Source of the DNA: Bidens hawaiensis | Taxonomy: Eukaryota; Streptophyta; Magnoliopsida; Asterales; Asteraceae | Direction of reading: 5' to 3' | Assembly (NCBI GenBank): GCA_021521415.1 | Contig: JAIQDT010001101.1 | Coordinates: 434,001-498,000, forward strand | Length of the DNA stretch: 64,000 bases | Shown: positions 59,208 to 64,000 of the stretch, piece by piece | How positions within the stretch are numbered: position 1 is the stretch's first letter | Layout of the letters: the number at the start of each line of letters is the position of its first letter | Program-made: the position numbers and the translations under genes | The notes under the pieces: generated by a model | Database searches by the model: none | What the model saw: the letters and a program-made list of their open reading frames with translations, nothing else | Told to the model about the DNA's origin: nothing

Positions 59208-62186
59208 TCAGGCTTCAGGGCCACCTCCGCTTGGACCAGCACCGTCAGAGCGCGGCTGCCCAAGGAAAGCCTTAAGGATGCTTAGCCCATCATCAGCAGC
59301 AGCAGCTTCATTCACCTTCTCCACCACTGGATGCGGGAAGGCAGCGTACTGATTCACAGCTTGGTCATAAGCAGCTTCAGTATTAACATTGAATAAAGGG
59401 AAGTTGGAGGGCGGAAAGCCTCTCTCAGCAAACCCTAGACCAAGCAGGAAGCCAGTCTTCTGCCCATCCTCATGAGAAGCGTTGAGGGCTGCGCTCATTG
59501 CATCGTCGTAAGAGGTCTCTGAAAGGACCCGACGCACAACCTACAAAAGAATATTACAAGTTAGAACATTTTCTAATTACGAGCGGAAAGCGTAAAGAAA
59601 AAGATAAAGATACCTCAGGCAGCGCTTCTCGAAGCAGCCATTGGAGGGTAGCTTGACTTTCTTTGTAAGCACGTTCGGCTCCGCTTTTATCAAGGTTGGC
59701 AAGTTGAACTTCCTTGGCGGCAGCTTCTTCGACGCTTTTGAGTTTCCTTTCAGTACGGTCAAGCATCCCCCTCTGGTCAAGGATCTCCTGCAGCTTCTTG
59801 GCATCTTCCATTGCCAAGGCGTCATGAGCATGCTGAAGAGCCTTTAATTTGCATTTAAGCTGCTCATTCTCTTCGCGAAGTGGCTCAGCAACAGCTTCAG
59901 CCTTGGCAGCCCTCTCAGTTGAGTTTCGCGCAGTCTCCTTGGCCAGCCGAAGCTGTTCATTCACAGCTTGGGCAGCCTTGGAGCGGGCCTCGAGTCGCGC
60001 CTGGACTTCAACCTCGAGGGCCTTGAATGCCTTCTCCTTCTCGGCTGCGGCAGCGGCCAACTGCCGGTTCTCCTCCCGAAGAGCCCGCGCTTCAGATACA
60101 TCTTTGGCGCGAGCTGCTTTTAACTTGTCGTTTTCACGACAAAGCAGCTCGACGCGGGGCTGCGTTCGGGCCTGGAGAACCCGAAGCTCATTGGTTAGCC
60201 TACCCTCTTGGTAGCTAGCCATGGCTTCCCCCAACGCACCATGAGGAGCAGCGTGGCGAGCCCAGTCCACGCACTCCACAGGGGTGCGAAGGGTTGTTCC
60301 TCGGCGTATGTTCCATCTTGGAACATACACTTCATTGGAATCCGACACTGCAAAAGAAACAAAGGCAGTTAGGAAAAGATGACAAAAATATACAAAGAAA
60401 AAAGAACCCTACGTACCTGTAGGGTCAATAACAGGCCGATAGCCGCCAAACCCATCACCTGAACCTAAAGGAAATCCATCCAACAGGTCAGGCAGACGGG
60501 AAGGTGGCGTAGATCGGCGGGAAGCCCGGCGCGTACCTGATGGTCCGGCCGTCGGTGCCGGTGGCGCAGGTATAGTGGCAGCCGCCGTGGTAGCCATTGT
60601 TGGCGCCGTCTCCTCAGCAACAGTAACCGCCGGCTCCGTGAAAGATGCTGTAAAAATTGCACTCACGGCCGGCGGAGACACCTTCTCAGCTGGAACAGCC
60701 TCAGGAAGGCTGGAACCAGCGGAAGCAAGCGTAGACGCCTGGGTCGACGCCTCGGGAAGGCTGACCGAGCCTACCGTCATTGGCGGGGGAATACTTACTC
60801 CAACTCCACCCTGGAATGCGTCAACATCCACACCTGCACAAGCAAAAGTGTTAGAAAAATTTATTTGAAACAAATATAGACAGGAATTATGGGGGTACTT
60901 ACGGGGTTTCTTGAGCTTGAACGCACGGACGAGCGGGGGCGAACCCGATGGAGCCGGCCTCTTGACACCGGTAACCGTCGTCGTCGCTGCCTCCCCGGAG
61001 GTAACACCTGCAGCCTCCGGAGCGGTCTCCTCACCACCGGGCTTCCCCGCCACCTCTGCGTTATCTGACTCCGAGTCAGATAGGACTACCGGGTCGGCCG
61101 TAGAGGCCACTTTCTCCTTGCCTCTCCCGACGGCAGCCTTTTTCTTCCGCACCAGTGGAGGACCTTCTGCGGATTCCTCAGAAGAAGAAATGTCATGAAC
61201 TCCAGCAGCAGGCACAGCATTGAGAGGTTCAGGGTAGAAGATAGGCTTACCTGGCCGTCGGTGGCTCAGGATCTCTTGGCCTGGCGGGTAAACCTCCACG
61301 AACCGACCCGCAGTCTGCTCTAAGATGGGCAACTCGTTCTCGTCCAGAGCACGAGTACCCATCCGCGCAGGACCATCTTCCTCCCGCGGATTCAGGAGCG
61401 ACTGAAGATCGTTACCCTCTGAAATCAACAAGAAAGTTAGAAAAAATCGTAGTCAGCAAAAAAGAAACAAGACATACCATAAGGGGTAGAGTTCGAACCA
61501 TATTCAAGGACGATCGGAACCTTATCCGCATTCGCCGCCTTCCACACCCGGCTCATCCCCAGCATCACCATCGCCGACTCCGGAAAACGGAAAACCGGGG
61601 ACTGGACCCGGGATATCTTCGCGAACCATTCCGCCTCCTCGTAGTTGATGGCGGGAAGGTTCGGAAGCGGCTGGCCATTCTTGAACTTCATGGCAATAGG
61701 GATGGCTCGAGCGGATATAAAGAAGAACTCTCTTCTCCATGAGCGAAGACTCCGCTCGGTGGTACAAATCTTTAAACCCTTGATACGGGTTGTAAGAGTG
61801 TACCACCCTTGGATGCACCTCCAAGTATAGAAGGTCATCAGGCGGTCAACAAGGGGCTCAAGGCCCAGTATCCGGCACACCCACTCAAAGTGCCGGACCT
61901 TGGCAATGGCCATGGGGTGCACCTCTGTCAGGTGCACACCGTGCCTCTCTAGGACACGGTACACAAACTTTGTCAACGGAAACCTAAGGTTCCCGTAGAC
62001 AAAGAATGCAGCATAAACCCCGATTTTGCCACTAGGGGCATCGTACACAGTATGGTGGGGCTCAGGAAACTCAGGCTCGAGAGACTCGAGCATGAACTTC
62101 CTGACGATATACTGGTACAGCTCGACAGGAAGATAACACTGGCATTCGCCAGCAGTCTTCTGATCATCAGCATCGTGAGAAGACAT
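59208..62186 (-). CDS. Antisense accessory gene of Tat element (putative gypsy-type transposon domain, PF04195-like)
   Basis: Five exons on the minus strand: 62186-61478, 61418-60903, 60833-60417, 60347-59614, 59540-59208. Introns are 59, 69, 69 and 73 bp, all GT-AG (donors GTATGT, GTAAGT, GTACGT, GTATCT; acceptors TTTCAG, GTGCAG, TTGCAG, TTGTAG), and each keeps phase, giving 902 codons plus stop. Exon 1 (1-236) has the PF04195-like region: GVYAAFFVYGNLRFPLTKFV, HPMAIAKVRHFEWVCRILGL, TFYTWRCIQGWYTL. Exons 2-3 (237-547) are Ser/Pro/Ala-rich and low-complexity with KKKAAVGRGKEK. Exon 4 (547-792) is a long Ala/Glu/Leu-rich coiled coil. Exon 5 (793-902) is a short conserved-looking tail. Antisense ORFs here are known from Tat elements; their function is not established. 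Confidence 0.88.
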
Positions 62187-62304
62187 GGTGGAAGAAAGAA
62201 GAGATTTCAGAGCAATGCTTTACTGAAAAAGAGAAATTCGCCGGAAATTACTGGAGAAGAAGAGATGAAAGTGGAAAGTGTGAATTGCAAATAACCTTCT
62301 CCCC

Positions 62305-62314
62305 CTTTATATAG
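62305..62314 (-). promoter_or_regulatory. TATA box of the antisense gene
   Basis: The minus strand reads GATTGCTATATAAAGGGGGA, with CTATATAAAG at 62314-62305, about 120 bases upstream of the antisense ATG (62186). This is a fitting distance for a leader of some 90 bases. It suggests transcription independent of the LTR. Confidence 0.65.
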
Positions 62315-62664
62315 CAATCGCAATTAATGCGATGAATTTAATACGGAAGAGAGAGAAATCAAAGGTGCAATGAAACTATGACGCGTGGCAAAAGCAAACT
62401 GGCAACAGCTGTCAAAAAGGACGTGTGCCAGAGATTTCGCGGCTACGCGCCCGAAATCCCGTGCCCACGCGCCTGAAAAAGCAACTGGAATGACCACATA
62501 GTGTCATGTCGCCATAACTTCTGGCACGTCCTGACACAGTCAGAAGAAACCGTCGCACGACGTTTGAGGTATTGGGTTGTTATCCATCCAACTCTTCAAA
62601 TTTCAAAATTTAAAAAATTTGAAGACCAAGGTTCAAAAAAGTAAGCGGGAAAATATCCCTTACC
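62315..62664 (-). other. Upstream region of the antisense gene
   Basis: Non-coding; holds ACGCGTGGC (near 62380), GACGTGTGCC (near 62419) and similar ACGT-type motifs that may be part of the antisense promoter. Confidence 0.45.
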
Positions 62665-62955
62665 TTGGCAAACAAGTAACCATAAGCCGGGTGTGGGTAC
62701 AGTGTAAAGGCAAAACCCTTCACATACCTAACACCCGCAGGGAATTGAAGCCAAAATATTTGGCAACCAAGTAACCATAAGACGGGTGCGGGTACAGTGT
62801 AAAGGCAAAACCCTTCACATACCTAGCACCCGCAGGGAATGGACGCCAGGAATACCTTGGAAGTAAAGTAACCGTAAGACGGACGCAGGTACAGTGTAAA
62901 GGCAAAACCCTTCACATACCTAGCACCCGCTGAGAATTGAAACCAGGAAGGATCT
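62665..62955 (+). repeat. Three ~96-bp tandem repeats
   Basis: Units start TTGGCAAACAAGTAACCATA (62665), TTGGCAACCAAGTAACCATA (62760) and TTGGAAGTAAAGTAACCGTA (62857). Each contains GGTACAGTGTAAAGGCAAAA and CCCTTCACATACCTA. Spacing 95 and 97. Position: upstream of the antisense promoter and 0.4 kb before the 3' LTR. Confidence 0.87.
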
Positions 62956-63335
62956 TCTGGGCAATGCTTGTGAAAACGGAAGTAATATCCCCGCATTGCG
63001 GGAACATCGAGTACTACGTTGTTTGAGGCTCCAAGATGGAATTGGTGGTTTAAACATAATTGATCACTATGTTCAAAAACTACCAGAACCACAGGGAGAA
63101 TCCGCACAACTAAGACTCAATGCTCCTGACTTGCGAGGAGGTTACAGACCTACCCGCATCATACCCAAAGACCAAGCAGGAAACTCGGGAATTTCTGCAA
63201 GTGACAAGGACTTCCGCGGGAAGAACCCCCATGGAAAACCTTACAAAAACCCCTTTTCAAAACCCTTTGCTTAAGTCCAAAAGTTCACCTCACTTTATTA
63301 GACATTCGTGAGAAGAACATTGGACTGGGGGGACT
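62956..63335 (+). other. 3' end of the Tat interior and polypurine tract
   Basis: Non-coding; ends with ACATTGGACTGGGGGGACT directly before the 3' LTR, the priming tract for plus-strand synthesis. Confidence 0.75.
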
Positions 63336-64000
63336 TGAAGAGGTAGGTCCCAGCAGGGCTCAGTTGGTCCCGCATGACTCACCTTGAACAGGGATGCCTG
63401 CGCAAAGACCATCTACTCCCGCAGGACCCACCATGCTCAGAGAAGCCTATGCGCAGTATGCAAGCTGCATACGCAGGGAAAAGCCTCCCAATGGTAAAGT
63501 AACCCGCCTGTTCCCGCAGTAGCGGATACAAGCCATCAGGGAAGGCTACCCGCACAGCATAGCTACACGCATAAGGCTTAACACTTACAAATTCAGTGTC
63601 ACCTGAAAGAATGAGCAAAGGCGGGAGGGGGAAAACTCCCGCCAAAATGGGCCAGTCCGTATGATGGAGGATCTTTTGCGTGATACCTGACGAGGTAAAG
63701 ACAAAAGATCTGACCAAGAATGCGACAGCTCACTGACAGCAGCGTGGCAGACAGCACGCCACAGCACTGTGACCAATAGCCGCCGCCTGCCCACCAACTC
63801 CTGCCAGACCACGTGCCTAGCCTGCAGTTGGTAGAAGACGAAGAGTGCACGGCACGCCTGCTCTGTGTCAGCCGCTACCTATCCACCACTCACAGGTAGG
63901 GCACGTGCATAGGTTACAGTTGGTAGCGTGTTGGGCCGGCTAAACCCCTTGGAAACCCACCTTCGGCTATAAAAGACAGCAAATGGTATTATCATTTCAT
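63336..64000 (+). repeat. 3' LTR of Tat element, cut by window end
   Basis: Begins TGAAGAGGTAGG. Base 64000 corresponds to 52686 of the 5' LTR with no gap over 665 positions. About 263 bases lie beyond the window. Confidence 0.93.

Larger units (their letters stand above)
52022..64000 (+). mobile_element. Young Tat-clade LTR retrotransposon with antisense gene
   Basis: 5' LTR 52022-52949, PBS 52951, gag-pol 53013-58379, antisense gene 62186-59208, polypurine tract ending at 63335, and 3' LTR from 63336 to beyond the window. At window end 665 bases of the 3' LTR are seen and match the 5' LTR position for position in length. Expected full length is about 12.2 kb. Dual RNase H and the antisense ORF between pol and 3' LTR place it in the Tat (Retand/Tat-like) group. 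One stop in integrase prevents full autonomy. Confidence 0.95.

Noticed and set aside
60575..61198. Plus-strand frames of about 95 codons
   Set aside because: Opposite-strand shadows of the low-complexity exons 2-3 of the antisense gene.

Overview
This is a stretch of a large, repeat-rich flowering-plant nuclear genome. Evidence: spliced plant genes with GT-AG introns, plant-type LTR retrotransposons (Tekay-like chromovirus, Athila-like and Tat clades), a dicot-type TRIM and hAT MITEs. The repeats suggest a eudicot, perhaps Asteraceae; that family assignment is only an impression from the LTR style. There are two intact host genes (a U11/U12-35K snRNP protein gene and a DUF1685 gene) and one broken PPR fragment, all between about 44.7 and 50.7 kb. 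Almost everything else is transposon.

Positions 1-44,738 are a nested pile that can be unpacked by matching target-site duplications (TSDs). The oldest layer is a decayed Tat-clade element on the minus strand (coding pieces 32471-33270, 34519-34820, 38887-40078). It was hit by a gag-only Tekay-like element on the plus strand (5' LTR in pieces at 1139-2881 and 24840-26022, 3' LTR 30518-32470), by a solo LTR (33271-34518, TSD TAATC), by a long LTR-like unit (34821-38886, TSD TTATA) and by a reverse Tekay-like LTR (40079-44738) that is split by another solo LTR (41305-43618, TSD CTATA). Inside the 5' LTR of the gag-only element sits an Athila-like element (2882-24839, TSD TTTAC). It carries a TRIM, a long LTR-like unit with a MITE and a W-box cluster, a solo LTR (9797-12092, TSD TGGAG) and a complete but internally deleted Tekay-like element on the minus strand (13168-22018, TSD CCCAT). 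Another solo LTR (26093-27971, TSD GATAG) lies in the body of the gag-only element. Insertion depth reaches four levels.

Positions 44,739-52,016 are the gene island: PPR pseudogene remnant, an (ATT)n microsatellite, the eight-exon U11/U12-35K gene on the plus strand (46624-49785) with a hairpin hAT MITE in intron 7 and an in-frame 58-codon duplication in its RS-like tail, then the two-exon DUF1685 gene on the minus strand (50632-50023).

Positions 52,022-64,000 are a very young Tat-clade element. The part of its 3' LTR inside the window aligns to the 5' LTR with no length change over 665 bp. Its gag-pol frame is open except for one TAG in the integrase core. Between pol and the 3' LTR an intact five-exon antisense gene (62186-59208, 902 codons) has its own TATA box and is bracketed by two tandem-repeat arrays. 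This antisense gene, and a separate unrecognised frame between the PBS and gag of the 13-22 kb element, are the best candidates for under-described biology. I see no bacterial-style system, CRISPR array or RNA gene.
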